From: Candidatus Schekmanbacteria bacterium
GTDB taxonomy: Bacteria > Schekmanbacteria > GWA2-38-11 > J061
Assembly (NCBI GenBank): GCA_016219965.1
Contig: JACRJM010000015.1
Location: 62,001 to 126,000, forward strand
Length of the DNA stretch: 64,000 bases
Direction of reading: 5' to 3'
A program made the translations under genes and the position numbers. Positions 41,658-50,497 of the stretch are shown piece after piece (position 1 is the first letter of the stretch; each line of letters begins with the position of its first letter). The notes under the pieces were generated by a model. That model ran no database searches. It was not told the origin of the DNA and saw nothing but the letters and a program-made list of their open reading frames with translations.

Positions 41658-44126
41658 TCAAATTGAAATCTGTATTGGTATTTCTAGTTTATTTGCAACT
41701 TCTGTATAGATATCCATTGATGTTTCTGGGGTTTTTATCGTAATTACAAGAGCGTATCTTGCTTTCTTATTCCATTTTCCAAGTTGATGTCGTTCACGCC
41801 ACCATCCGATAATGGGATATACTGCTATAAGTCCTCTTGAAGCAAGATCGGCAGCTGTTCCACTCCACCAGTCAGAATGGATAGAACCTCTGTTACGTAC
41901 ACTTCCAAGCTGCCAATCTTTTATATCACTATCAGATGTTTTTCCTTCTTCTTCATCTCGTGATGCTTTGTTTATGCGCTTCCTAAATTGTGTTTCATTT
42001 TCAGAAGCTGTTTTTACATCAAATCGTAGTTGATGCGAAGCATATCTATAACGCCCTTTCCATCCTCTACTTCCCGGATTTGGTTCTATGTAATAAGAAA
42101 GGGTTACTCTCATATCGACTTTTGTGCTTCCAAGACTTTGCAAGATTTCTTTAGGCCAGGGAATCCTATGAAGATGCATGTCTCTTGTTTTGTAAAAATT
42201 ATCTTGCTTGTCGAATGGTTGAAGTGCATCTTGTACTATTAACGTTAGTGAATTCCTTGCACTCCATAGAGCCTCCTTAAGATCCGGAACACCATATCCG
42301 CAATATCTTAGAAGGTTTTCAGCATCATTGCGTCGCGTTGATGAATTAAACCGAGCCTTCATAGGCTCTGTCCATTTTGCTGAATGAATCAACAGCGCTC
42401 GAATTGTCTCAGGCCATAGTTTAGGATAATATGCTTGTATTGTTGCAGCTATTCGCGAAGCAAGTGCTGTAGCTGCACTTGTTTCTCCAGTCGTGCTGAA
42501 TTGTTTCACAAGTGGTAAATAATAAGTTGATAGCAAACGAAGACTATCAGGATTCTCAACAATTTTAGTTGTATGATTAATAGCTTTATTGCCGCCTTCA
42601 AGCACAATCTCTGGTTTAATCGGCCATTGTTTTTCCCATGTCATTGACGTGCAACTTATTGGATTTAAATCACCTGCTTGAGCTACGGGAATAAAATTTG
42701 GATATAGGCTTTGATCTATGTTCGATTTTTCAGTATACGCCCCAACAGTTAATGCATTCCATGATTGTCCAGGATCATGAATTTCATCGAGCATGTTATA
42801 GTTAGGATAGTGGATACACATGTTTTCATTTGTATTTCCTGCAGATATTATGAATAAACGTTGATTATTGTCATCAGCTCCTGAACACAAAGAATCCACA
42901 GCTGCCGACCAAGAAGATGGTTTGCCACGATCCCTGAAATCTTCTGTTGCTACAGCCATGCATAAAGTGCGATTTCGTTCTGGGGCTGCAATTTCAGCAC
43001 GGGCAACTGACTCAGCTGTAACACAGCCATACAGCTTCGGATCGTTTTGTCCACTCGGTGGAAGGATTTTAACAGATTCAAGTAAATGTGTTAATTGTAT
43101 TGGTTCATTTGACAACAACACAGACAGGAGGTCTCCATAAATAGCAAGACCTGCCATTTCCGTTCCATGCCCATGATGATCTGCAACATTCCAATTAGAA
43201 TGGTAAGAATGCATATCAACTAGATTCAAGGCAGGCTTAATCAATGGATGTCCATTATTTATCCCTGTATCTAAAATACAAACAGCAGGCGCATTATTTG
43301 GCGGTAATTTTATTCGCGATAATACTTCTTCTACCCATTTAGCTTGATCATATGATGATATGTTCATGAAAAAATCTGCAGTTTCTTTAGCTTTACGAAG
43401 CTCGGCTATACAATTAAGCAAGTCAATAGATTTGCTCATTTGTTCTCTATTCCCATAAGCGAGTATAATTAACCGTTCGGGAAATGCGATGTGTTCATTG
43501 CCGACGCGAATACCTATCTTTTCTGCGTATTCTTTAAAATAATCTAATTTTTTCTGCTTATCGCTTTTACCCCGTAGCCATACCTCCCACCAAATATCCT
43601 GATCTTCAGAAGGAAAATCTTCTTCTTTATCCATCCATAAAGCTTTAAGGGCTGCTCTGTGAATGTCGGAAATACTATCAATCAAGTTCTGGTTTTTGGG
43701 GTGATCCGTATTTTTCCTATTTTCATTTAGATATTTATCAACACGCTTAACGAAATATGCAAGTTTCCCTTCTGGAACAAAAACAACAGCATATGTCTTC
43801 CCCTCAATTTCTTTTGTTGCACAGAGTTCAATTCCATTACGTAAATATTCAAGACTATCAATTTTTAGTGGAAAGTTAGATTCACTTTCAAACTGAAGGT
43901 AAATTCCATTCCCAGCATCAATACCGAAGGCCTTTTTCTCAATTTTGAGTTGCTGTTCTTCTATAATAAGTTCAAGGCGGTTTTTTAAGAATGTTCCATG
44001 CTCTTTTCTCTTTCTGTTTGGCAATTTGAAAATATCACTCCCAGTTGTTCGAGAGGTGTACTGTTCTGTAATAGCTGTGTTTTTTAGTATCAAATGAGGA
44101 AGTTTAGTGGAATCTTTATCGGACAT
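41658..44126 (-). CDS. ietS: Subtilisin-like serine protease IetS-type (anti-phage)
   Basis: 822 residues. The catalytic triad of S8 peptidases is visible: Asp286 (VCILDTGIN), His320 (DHHGHGTEMAG), Ser550 (GETSAATAL), with the oxyanion Asn431 in SAGNTN. About 280 residues precede the protease domain and 230 follow. No signal peptide is present, so it acts in the cytoplasm. Size, order and the immediately upstream AAA ATPase (7 bases) match the IetAS defence and plasmid-incompatibility system. Base composition is more AT-rich than truA or dnaE, which fits transfer. Confidence 0.9.
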   Translation of the reverse strand: MSDKDSTKLPHLILKNTAITEQYTSRTTGSDIFKLPNRKRKEHGTFLKNRLELIIEEQQLKIEKKAFGIDAGNGIYLQFESESNFPLKIDSLEYLRNGIELCATKEIEGKTYAVVFVPEGKLAYFVKRVDKYLNENRKNTDHPKNQNLIDSISDIHRAALKALWMDKEEDFPSEDQDIWWEVWLRGKSDKQKKLDYFKEYAEKIGIRVGNEHIAFPERLIILAYGNREQMSKSIDLLNCIAELRKAKETADFFMNISSYDQAKWVEEVLSRIKLPPNNAPAVCILDTGINNGHPLIKPALNLVDMHSYHSNWNVADHHGHGTEMAGLAIYGDLLSVLLSNEPIQLTHLLESVKILPPSGQNDPKLYGCVTAESVARAEIAAPERNRTLCMAVATEDFRDRGKPSSWSAAVDSLCSGADDNNQRLFIISAGNTNENMCIHYPNYNMLDEIHDPGQSWNALTVGAYTEKSNIDQSLYPNFIPVAQAGDLNPISCTSMTWEKQWPIKPEIVLEGGNKAINHTTKIVENPDSLRLLSTYYLPLVKQFSTTGETSAATALASRIAATIQAYYPKLWPETIRALLIHSAKWTEPMKARFNSSTRRNDAENLLRYCGYGVPDLKEALWSARNSLTLIVQDALQPFDKQDNFYKTRDMHLHRIPWPKEILQSLGSTKVDMRVTLSYYIEPNPGSRGWKGRYRYASHQLRFDVKTASENETQFRKRINKASRDEEEGKTSDSDIKDWQLGSVRNRGSIHSDWWSGTAADLASRGLIAVYPIIGWWRERHQLGKWNKKARYALVITIKTPETSMDIYTEVANKLEIPIQISI

Positions 44127-44133
44127 AAAAAAT

Positions 44134-45117
44134 TTACTTATGTATTAGTGATTTACGTTCAGAAATAGAACGTATGACATCATTAGTCTCAAGGTTTTTT
44201 CGATCGTCGATTATATTTTCCTTGACTGCATCTTCACAGGCTCTTGTAATTTCAGCATAGCTAAGTCCTGACGAAAAATCAGCGAGTTTTTGCCAGTCAA
44301 TATTGTTTTTAATATAAGAAGCTAGTCTTGCTTTAAGCGTATCAATAATCAGCTTTTTATTTGGGAGGGTGTATTGAATAACGTCATCGAAGCGTCTGAA
44401 AAGAGCATGGTCAAGGATTTCAATATGGTTAGTTGCTGCAAGAATTAGACTATCAGATTCATCTTGTTCTATAAATTGCAAAAAACTGTTAAGAACCCTG
44501 CGAATTTCACCTACATCATTTGTGATTTTCCGCTGAGAACCGATTGAATCAAATTCATCGAAAAGATAAACACCACGTGTTTCTGTTATTGCATCAAATA
44601 CCAGCCTAAGTTTTGCCGCTGTTTCTCCCATGTATTTTGTTATAAGCCCTTCGAGACGGATTTCAAATAGAGGAAGAGAAAATTCCCCGGCTAATGCGGA
44701 GGCTGACATGGTTTTCCCTGTTCCAGGTGGCCCTATTAAAAGAAGCTTTCGTCTTGGAGAAAGTCCATGTGCACGTAATTTTGAGAGCTGTCGCTGCTCT
44801 TTGACTATTCGAGACAAACGGGCAGAAAGATCTTCGCTAAGAATCATATCTGAAATACGAATTTTGGAATATGAGATTGATAGAAGCGTTGAGAGATCAC
44901 CACGCGGGCTTGCTATTGGAATTGGTTTTTTTATTAGTCGATCTTTTTGCTGATTAACTTTGGCATCATCTATTATGTTTTTCAAATCATGAGCAAGTTT
45001 GCTATGTCCAAGTTTTGCCTCATGTGCAGCCACCTGCATAGCAATGGCAAAAAAATGTTCGTGGTCACCATCTGCATAGCTTTTTAATAAAGCCTTAAGT
45101 TGATTTGCACTAGCCAA
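44134..45117 (-). CDS. ietA: AAA ATPase IetA-type (anti-phage)
   Basis: 327 residues from a TTG at 45117, chosen because GGAG lies about six bases before it and because the frame before it (open to 45165) starts with a TTG that has no ribosome site. Walker A is LLIGPPGTGKT, Walker B VYLFDEFDSIG, sensor 1 LAATNH, and the arginine fingers RRFDD. N-terminal helices (about 1-60) precede the ATPase, as in IetA. It is predicted to sense or process a target and control the IetS protease. Only seven bases separate the two genes. Confidence 0.9.
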   Translation of the reverse strand: MASANQLKALLKSYADGDHEHFFAIAMQVAAHEAKLGHSKLAHDLKNIIDDAKVNQQKDRLIKKPIPIASPRGDLSTLLSISYSKIRISDMILSEDLSARLSRIVKEQRQLSKLRAHGLSPRRKLLLIGPPGTGKTMSASALAGEFSLPLFEIRLEGLITKYMGETAAKLRLVFDAITETRGVYLFDEFDSIGSQRKITNDVGEIRRVLNSFLQFIEQDESDSLILAATNHIEILDHALFRRFDDVIQYTLPNKKLIIDTLKARLASYIKNNIDWQKLADFSSGLSYAEITRACEDAVKENIIDDRKNLETNDVIRSISERKSLIHK

Positions 45118-45482
45118 TTTTTCTCCTTTTTTTAAATTGTAAAATAGTTTAGAAAGAATTTGCAATATATATATCTATTAATTTTATCCGTTGCTTCAAG
45201 AAAGAAAAATATATGAATTCTACGAGGTTAAAGAAATATTAAAAGGAGTCACAGGTTTAAATGTTACTTTCTCAAGAGAAACAGTTGCTTTCGGCAATAA
45301 GAAGATAAGAAAAGTTTTTAACCCTTATAAAATTATTAAGTGTTATTACAATTGCCACAGTTTCTTTAATATCCCTTGTCAATTATCACTACACTAGTCA
45401 TACATCAGGATTAAGGTCTAATCATTAATCAGATCCAAACGAAATGTATGAAAATGTTAAAAACAATATATAATATAAAATC
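45118..45482. other. Gap between ietA and the 118-aa gene
   Basis: 365 bases, AT-rich. It holds the likely ietA control region: on the minus strand a TATATATAT run lies just upstream of 45165. The 68-codon plus-strand frame (45191-45397) shows no ribosome site or convincing composition and was not called. Nothing else was seen. Confidence 0.5.
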
Positions 45483-45839
45483 ATGAAAGAGATTGAGAAA
45501 GATGTGGTTGTGAGCGGGGCGCCGCGTGATGAGCTAAAGCGCTGTAAAGAGATGCTGGACAGCCTTGAGAAGGCTGTGTCAAAGCTTCCTAAAGGTGAGA
45601 TTGTCAGGCGCAAAAAGATATACAGGGGAAAAGAGCATTGTTATGTTTCCATCAAGCATCGTGAGGGACATAAGTTTGTAAGCAAGCAAATACCAAATGA
45701 AGACGTGTATGAAGTTACGGAAAAGCTAAAGCTCAGGCAAAAGTACGAGAAAGAAATAAATGTCTGCAAGAAGAAGATTGTATGTCTCAACAAAATCATC
45801 AATAGCAGCAAAAAAGGAAAAGGGTCATTTTCCCGATAA
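45483..45839 (+). CDS. Small hypothetical basic coiled-coil protein
   Basis: 118 residues, start at the ATG 45483. The N-terminus is helical (LKRCKEMLDSLEKAVSKLPK), the centre has IVRRKKIYRGKEHCYVSIKH, and the end is helical and lysine-rich. The layout of a helix, a basic beta segment with a Cys and a second helix recalls DUF6788-like proteins found next to IS elements, but no such element is present. Function unknown. It is a lone gene followed by a perfect 10-bp hairpin. Confidence 0.6.
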   Translation: MKEIEKDVVVSGAPRDELKRCKEMLDSLEKAVSKLPKGEIVRRKKIYRGKEHCYVSIKHREGHKFVSKQIPNEDVYEVTEKLKLRQKYEKEINVCKKKIVCLNKIINSSKKGKGSFSR

Positions 45840-45854
45840 CATTTCAAACAAACT

Positions 45855-45883
45855 CCTCGCCTGAACCGTGTGCTCAGGCGAGG
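45855..45883. terminator. Perfect 10-bp hairpin, bidirectional or minus-strand terminator
   Basis: CCTCGCCTGA (45855-45864), a 9-base loop and TCAGGCGAGG (45874-45883). On the minus strand it is followed by GGAGTTTGTTTG, T-rich, so it can end the haem-motif gene at 45915-46676. The plus-strand side lacks a T run. Confidence 0.6.
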
Positions 45884-45914
45884 GATGTTATGTTCCTGGT
45901 ATAAAAATTACTTA

Positions 45915-46676
45915 TTATTTAGACTTTGCTTTGACAGGGTCAAATAACTCACTATTGGAATTGTTATCTATAGTTTCCAGTTTGTAAAAATAAGTTTTTC
46001 TTTTTTTAACAGTTTTGTCTTTGTACTTATATGTTGCGCCGGAATTACTTCCGTTGGCAGGAATAAGCGCATCATTTATTTTAGTATATTCGCCGGACTT
46101 CTCCCCGGAACGCCAGATATTAAATCCTTCATTGTTTATCTCAGACGCTGTCTTCCATTTTAATGCGATATTGTTTTTCTGAGATTTTGCTTTGAAGTAT
46201 AACAGTTCCACAGAAGTTGTTACCGGATCCAGGGTGCCTGCTACTAAAGTGATTGGGTTTTGTCCGGTTGTAGTGGCCCCGCTTTTGTTATAGTTTGTAT
46301 TGTTTGCTCCGGTTCTCCAGCCAGGCTGTGTATTATATGTGACTATCTCCTGCCAATTCGACCAGCCGGTAGGATCCCCGTCAGAATTAAGAGCCTCTAC
46401 TGCAACGAATGCTGCTGTAATTGTTGCGCTGTTAACACCTGTAGCGCCTCCCAATTGAGCCCTTACAGCCCAACCATAGGCGTTAAAGGTTGATTTGGTT
46501 CCATTAAAATGACATAAAACACATTGAGATGAAGTGGTGGCACTGATGTTAGTGGCAGCTGTTGATGTCGGATATTTCGTCTTCCATGCTGTGAGATACG
46601 AACTTTCCCCAAATGCAGAACTGCATAAACCAACTAATGTGAGACATACCGAGATGACTATAGCTTTTCTTTTCAT
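45915..46676 (-). CDS. Secreted protein with single CXXCH haem motif and FN3-like tail
   Basis: 253 residues. A signal peptide (MKRKAIVISVCLTLVGLCSS) is followed by Cys52, Cys55 and His56 in SQCVLCHFNG, a single c-type haem attachment motif. The region YLTAWKTKYP to FNAYGWAVRA resembles cytochrome-like repeats found in surface proteins of metal-cycling bacteria. Residues about 160-250 form a fibronectin-like domain (LKWKTASEINNEGFNIWRSG, TYKYKDKTVKKRKTYFYKLE). It is a lone gene with AGGAGGATAG before the start. Confidence 0.78.
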   Translation of the reverse strand: MKRKAIVISVCLTLVGLCSSAFGESSYLTAWKTKYPTSTAATNISATTSSQCVLCHFNGTKSTFNAYGWAVRAQLGGATGVNSATITAAFVAVEALNSDGDPTGWSNWQEIVTYNTQPGWRTGANNTNYNKSGATTTGQNPITLVAGTLDPVTTSVELLYFKAKSQKNNIALKWKTASEINNEGFNIWRSGEKSGEYTKINDALIPANGSNSGATYKYKDKTVKKRKTYFYKLETIDNNSNSELFDPVKAKSK

Positions 46677-46982
46677 CTATCCTCCTTTGATGTTAAAAAT
46701 GCTTTTAAAAAAAAATACAACAATTCACTGCTCAGATAAAAATGCAGCGTAAATGCAGTACTGATGCGGTCAGTTTATTAATTACCAATTAAGTCACCTT
46801 TGTTTCGATAGTAAATAATTTAAACGTCGTCAACCTCAATATGCATTTTATTTTTAAAAGCTATGAACAGGCATTAATTTAAGGAATTACAGCAAATATA
46901 AATTATAGCCTGTATAGTTTTAGATGGAAAAGAATATTGAGGTTGCTAAAGAAGAAACGGAATAATCAGAATTACTTCTGCG
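46677..46982. other. Gap between two minus-strand genes
   Basis: 306 bases of AT-rich sequence. It should hold the promoter of the haem-motif gene. I see no clear promoter boxes, repeat or RNA in it. Confidence 0.4.
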
Positions 46983-47450
46983 TCAGGGGATTTTATTTAA
47001 CAGCTTCGCAAATTTGGTTCCGCCAAGATATTTCTCAAGCTCATCAACTGAACTGCATACTGCATCAGCGAGAAATTTTACTACCCAGTTTTCAGCTAAA
47101 GGGGAAACGGCTATTATTATTTTGCCGCATTTCTTAGCTTCCCACATCTCAATACCTGTTCCCATACTTGCTTCAGGAAGGTATGCTACAAGGACGTCTG
47201 CACCCGAGGCAGTTTCAACAAGTTCTAAAAAAGTCCTGTTCCCTTTTTCATAGCTGTAATTTATCGAGTCCGGATGCTGTTCGATAGGACAAATAATATG
47301 AGAGTTAGGGAAATGTTTCTTTATTGTCTGTTTTATGCTGCGCCTGTAATCCTGCGGATGTATTTTTTTCTCACTTATTGAGCCCTGTATTATTCCGGCT
47401 AAGAAGAATGTAAGCCTGTCTTTATCTGAGTCCTGCTTTTTAACGTCCAT
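46983..47450 (-). CDS. Nucleoside 2-deoxyribosyltransferase-like protein
   Basis: 155 residues. It shows the family's pattern: TFFLAGIIQGSISE at the first strand, ADVLVAYLPEASMGTGIEMW with the catalytic-type Glu region, and GKIIIAVSPL. It is most like short cytoplasmic proteins of that fold; the true substrate is unknown. It overlaps no neighbour; the phosphoesterase gene starts upstream in the same direction with a 15-base gap, so they are likely co-transcribed. Confidence 0.75.
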   Translation of the reverse strand: MDVKKQDSDKDRLTFFLAGIIQGSISEKKIHPQDYRRSIKQTIKKHFPNSHIICPIEQHPDSINYSYEKGNRTFLELVETASGADVLVAYLPEASMGTGIEMWEAKKCGKIIIAVSPLAENWVVKFLADAVCSSVDELEKYLGGTKFAKLLNKIP

Positions 47451-47465
47451 GCTTAATGTCCAAGC

Positions 47466-48203
47466 TTAACGTCCATGAAAGAGCCTTTCTGCAAGCGATT
47501 CCGGCAGGTCCTCCTGCCGTACCTTGCCGGCTGTTTTTTCTATATCATATTTTACCGGATGGTAGGTTACTGCAAATGTTGCCTCGTCATAAGTGATAAA
47601 TGATGCGGCAGAGTCGCCGTCCCGCGGCTGGCCCACACTGCCCGGATTTACAAGATATTTCCCGTAAGGATTAAGCTTGAACATCCTGATACTTTCTTTT
47701 TGGGCCTCATACTTTTCTGAAAAGAATATGTTCCTGTAATGTGTGTGTCCGAAAAAACATACCTTTACCGCAGGGTTATTGTTTTCCATATAGTTTAAAC
47801 AGTTTGATGCAGTTGTCTCACTATATATGTATTCATCAGGATCGCGCGGCGAGCCGTGGACAAGAAGAACAATACCTTTCAGGGATAGATTTTGAGGAAG
47901 CTCACGCAAAAACTTTCTATTGTCTTCATTGAGTTTTCCTCTTGTCCATAGAATAGCCTTTTTTGCGGATGTGTTAAAGAAGAGAGGTTCTTCCAGTCCG
48001 CAGGCAACTCTGTCATGGTTGCCCATGATTGATGGGATGTTCCTTTTTCTTATCAATTCAACGCATTCGTTGGGATTGGCGTTGTAGCCAACGATATCCC
48101 CCAGGCAGTAGATTTCGTCAGGGGCAATGCTGTCTATCTCTGCAAGTACAGATTCAAATGCTTCGAGATTTGCATGTATGTCTGAAATAATGGCTATCTT
48201 CAT
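47466..48203 (-). CDS. YfcE/MJ0936-like metallophosphoesterase
   Basis: 245 residues. The metal-binding motifs are in order: ISDIHANLEAFESV, YCLGDIVGYNANPNE, GNHDRVA, LVHGSPRDPDEYI, GHTHYRN, and VNPGSVGQPRDGD. This is the calcineurin-like phosphodiesterase family, with manganese or iron likely. The physiological substrate cannot be inferred. Confidence 0.93.
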   Translation of the reverse strand: MKIAIISDIHANLEAFESVLAEIDSIAPDEIYCLGDIVGYNANPNECVELIRKRNIPSIMGNHDRVACGLEEPLFFNTSAKKAILWTRGKLNEDNRKFLRELPQNLSLKGIVLLVHGSPRDPDEYIYSETTASNCLNYMENNNPAVKVCFFGHTHYRNIFFSEKYEAQKESIRMFKLNPYGKYLVNPGSVGQPRDGDSAASFITYDEATFAVTYHPVKYDIEKTAGKVRQEDLPESLAERLFHGR

Positions 48204-48369
48204 AGAAATTTAACTTATAGATATATTAAACTTTTTTCAATTATAAGGGTAATATCATGAAAAAAATCTTGTCCAGTTAAATAAAAAAAGCAATAAATGA
48301 TTAATTAAAAATGAGTTTATAAATTTTATCGTTAGTGGTGAACAGAAAACAATGAAAGGAACGAGGAAT

Positions 48370-48798
48370 ATGAAGATTACCCTGGAAAAAATGATTGCAA
48401 AGCTGAATGACGACATTGAATGGGAATATCAAGCTCTTATACAATATATACAACACGCCTCACTTATAGCCGGGGCGCAATATGATGCGATACAGAAGGA
48501 ACTTCTGATTCATGCAACGGAAGAGCATAATCATGCGGTGTTGCTTTCAACGCAGATTGTCTCGCTGGGCGGATTCCCAAGCGTCAAAATAAAGGATGTA
48601 AAGGTTTCAAAGAAGAGCCTTGAGATGCTTAGACAGGACCTTGCCGGGGAAATACATGCAGTTGAACGTTACAAGGAGCGCATTTACGAGGCTGAACAGT
48701 TAAGGGAGTACGGGCTTCGCAGAATTCTCGAAGATATACTTATCCAGGAAGAAGAACATAAGAGGGACCTGCAGAACGCGATAGAACAGGCAAAGTAA
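48370..48798 (+). CDS. Ferritin-like/bacterioferritin-type protein
   Basis: 142 residues from the ATG at 48370 (preceded by GAGGAAT; the earlier ATG at 48352 lacks a site). The four-helix diiron pattern is visible: EWEYQALIQYIQHA, EEHNHAVLL, EIHAVERYKERI, EEEHKRDL. Proteins of this kind store iron or protect against peroxide. It is a lone plus-strand gene between two minus-strand genes. Confidence 0.88.
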   Translation: MKITLEKMIAKLNDDIEWEYQALIQYIQHASLIAGAQYDAIQKELLIHATEEHNHAVLLSTQIVSLGGFPSVKIKDVKVSKKSLEMLRQDLAGEIHAVERYKERIYEAEQLREYGLRRILEDILIQEEEHKRDLQNAIEQAK

Positions 48799-48804
48799 AA
48801 AACC

Positions 48805-49572
48805 CTATCGTCTTGGATAAACCCCGTTCTTTGTCACACAGACAAGGACGGGACGTTTTATGCTGGAAGCAGCTTCTGGCTGGATGCCTGCTGTCTTAAG
48901 AGCGGATGTGACTCTTTCTGCGATCTTGCCGGGAGACCAGATTGTGTTGAATATCCGGTCATAGAGAAGGAACTCCACGATATTCGTGTACCAGTCTTCA
49001 ACCTCCACCCTGTAAGCGAAAATCGCCTGGGCTTTGCTGATTTTCAATATTTTTTTTAAAAGCTCTGTGTTGTTGCCTACCTCGCAGGATGAAAAAATCA
49101 GAATCTTCCCTTCAAGAAGATCTTTAAATACATGTGCATCCCTGTCAAGATCCAGGGACTCGAATGTGAAGTGAAGCTTGGTAGTCTTTTTTTTAAGATT
49201 TATCCTTCCGTGAGACATTATATGGATTATCCTCAAACTCTTGTTCCTGTTGATCTCCTCCTTTAAAAAACGGGTAAATCCATATCGTGTGTGAACCCTT
49301 TCATAGATCACATCAATATTGTAAGCGTGCAGTGCCTGCGCCATCATCTCTCCGTAAATCCTTTCAGAGCGAAGACTCCGGTCGAGTCTTGATTCAAGGA
49401 TGAGCACTGAATCCTTTGCCTTTTTCAGAAGCTCCACGAATATGGCAAGCTTTTTCCCGGTATCTGTCGCGATGGAGCGCTTCTTGCCACTCACGCCTGC
49501 AACTACACCCCTGTATGGAGTTCCCTCATGTACGAAGCTCACTTTTTCGCCTTTGTAAAATTTTTTCTTCAT
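48805..49572 (-). CDS. CHAT/caspase-like peptidase with SH3-like N-terminus
   Basis: 255 residues. The first 45 residues (KGEKVSFVHEGTPYRGVVAG) look like an SH3-type barrel. After that a caspase-like core shows His121 in RIIHIMSHGR and Cys163 in ILIFSSCEVGNN. That His-Cys dyad is the CHAT/caspase active site. The next strand QAIFAYRVEVEDW leads to a helical end. No signal peptide is seen, so it acts in the cytoplasm. It might be an effector of regulated proteolysis or a defence element, but no sensor gene is adjacent. Confidence 0.72.
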   Translation of the reverse strand: MKKKFYKGEKVSFVHEGTPYRGVVAGVSGKKRSIATDTGKKLAIFVELLKKAKDSVLILESRLDRSLRSERIYGEMMAQALHAYNIDVIYERVHTRYGFTRFLKEEINRNKSLRIIHIMSHGRINLKKKTTKLHFTFESLDLDRDAHVFKDLLEGKILIFSSCEVGNNTELLKKILKISKAQAIFAYRVEVEDWYTNIVEFLLYDRIFNTIWSPGKIAERVTSALKTAGIQPEAASSIKRPVLVCVTKNGVYPRR

Positions 49573-49698
49573 ATCTAATATTTACCATAAAATGCGTGAA
49601 AAATCATTTTCATATATTATTTTATCTGCCTTGCGCAAATGACTTTTCTCTGGTAATAAAAATGAAATTACCTTTACCAATAAATACCAATAAAACTT

Positions 49699-50481
49699 AT
49701 GGAAAAAAATAATAGAAGTTTTGACAGGACAGTTGAAATAATGGAGAAGTTGAGAAGCCCGGAAGGATGCCCGTGGGACAAAGAGCAGACAACTACCTCT
49801 TTAAAACCCTATCTTGTGGAAGAGGCCTATGAGGTGCTGGAAGCGATTGACAGCGGCAGCCCTCACAAATTAAAGGAAGAGCTCGGCGACCTTCTCCTTC
49901 AGGTTGTTTTCCATTCGCAGATAGCTTCTGAGGAGGACAAATTCACAATTGATGATGTTTTAAAAAATCTTAACGAAAAACTCGTAAGACGTCATCCTCA
50001 CGTATTTGACGACCTCAAGCTTTCCACACCCAAGGAAGTGCTGGCAAACTGGGAGACCATAAAAAAGAATGAGAAGAATAGCGACGGGAAGGCATCCGTG
50101 CTTGAAGGCATACCGCGTTCCCTTCCTTCACTGCTTTTCGCATTCACGCTTCAAAAAAGAGTCGCGCGTGTAGGATTTGACTGGGAGAACGTAGAGGGGG
50201 CGCAGGATAAACTCCTTGAAGAGATAAAAGAGTTTGAACAGTCGGTTGCCAAGATGAATCCCGTTGACATGGAGGAGGAGCTTGGAGACATACTCTTCAG
50301 CATTGTCAATGTTGCAAGGTTTTACGGTCTCCATCCTGAAGAGGCCCTGAAAAAGACATGCATGAAATTCATCAAGCGTTTCCAATATATAGAAGAGAAG
50401 GCAGGGGAAGAGGGGAAAGAACTTGAAGGAATGTCCCTTGAAGAGATGGATAAATTCTGGAATGAAGCTAAGAAAGTTTAA
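49699..50481 (+). CDS. mazG: Nucleoside triphosphate pyrophosphohydrolase MazG
   Basis: 260 residues, two MazG domains. The first has SPEGCPWDKEQTTTSLKPYL and VEEAYEVLEAI, and then ELGDLLLQVVFHSQIA. The second has EEIKEFEQ and MEEELGDILFSIVNVARFYG. It hydrolyses NTPs, mainly dNTPs or damaged ones. dnaE follows by 16 bases, so the pair forms an operon. Confidence 0.96.
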   Translation: MEKNNRSFDRTVEIMEKLRSPEGCPWDKEQTTTSLKPYLVEEAYEVLEAIDSGSPHKLKEELGDLLLQVVFHSQIASEEDKFTIDDVLKNLNEKLVRRHPHVFDDLKLSTPKEVLANWETIKKNEKNSDGKASVLEGIPRSLPSLLFAFTLQKRVARVGFDWENVEGAQDKLLEEIKEFEQSVAKMNPVDMEEELGDILFSIVNVARFYGLHPEEALKKTCMKFIKRFQYIEEKAGEEGKELEGMSLEEMDKFWNEAKKV

Positions 50482-50497
50482 CATCATTTGATCGGCC

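Noticed and set aside
45191-45397. 68-codon plus-strand frame upstream of ietA
   Set aside because: No ribosome site, no recognisable composition, and it covers the likely ietA control region.
46937-47137. 66-codon plus-strand frame opposite the deoxyribosyltransferase-like gene
   Set aside because: It is mostly antisense to a better-supported gene and has no ribosome site.
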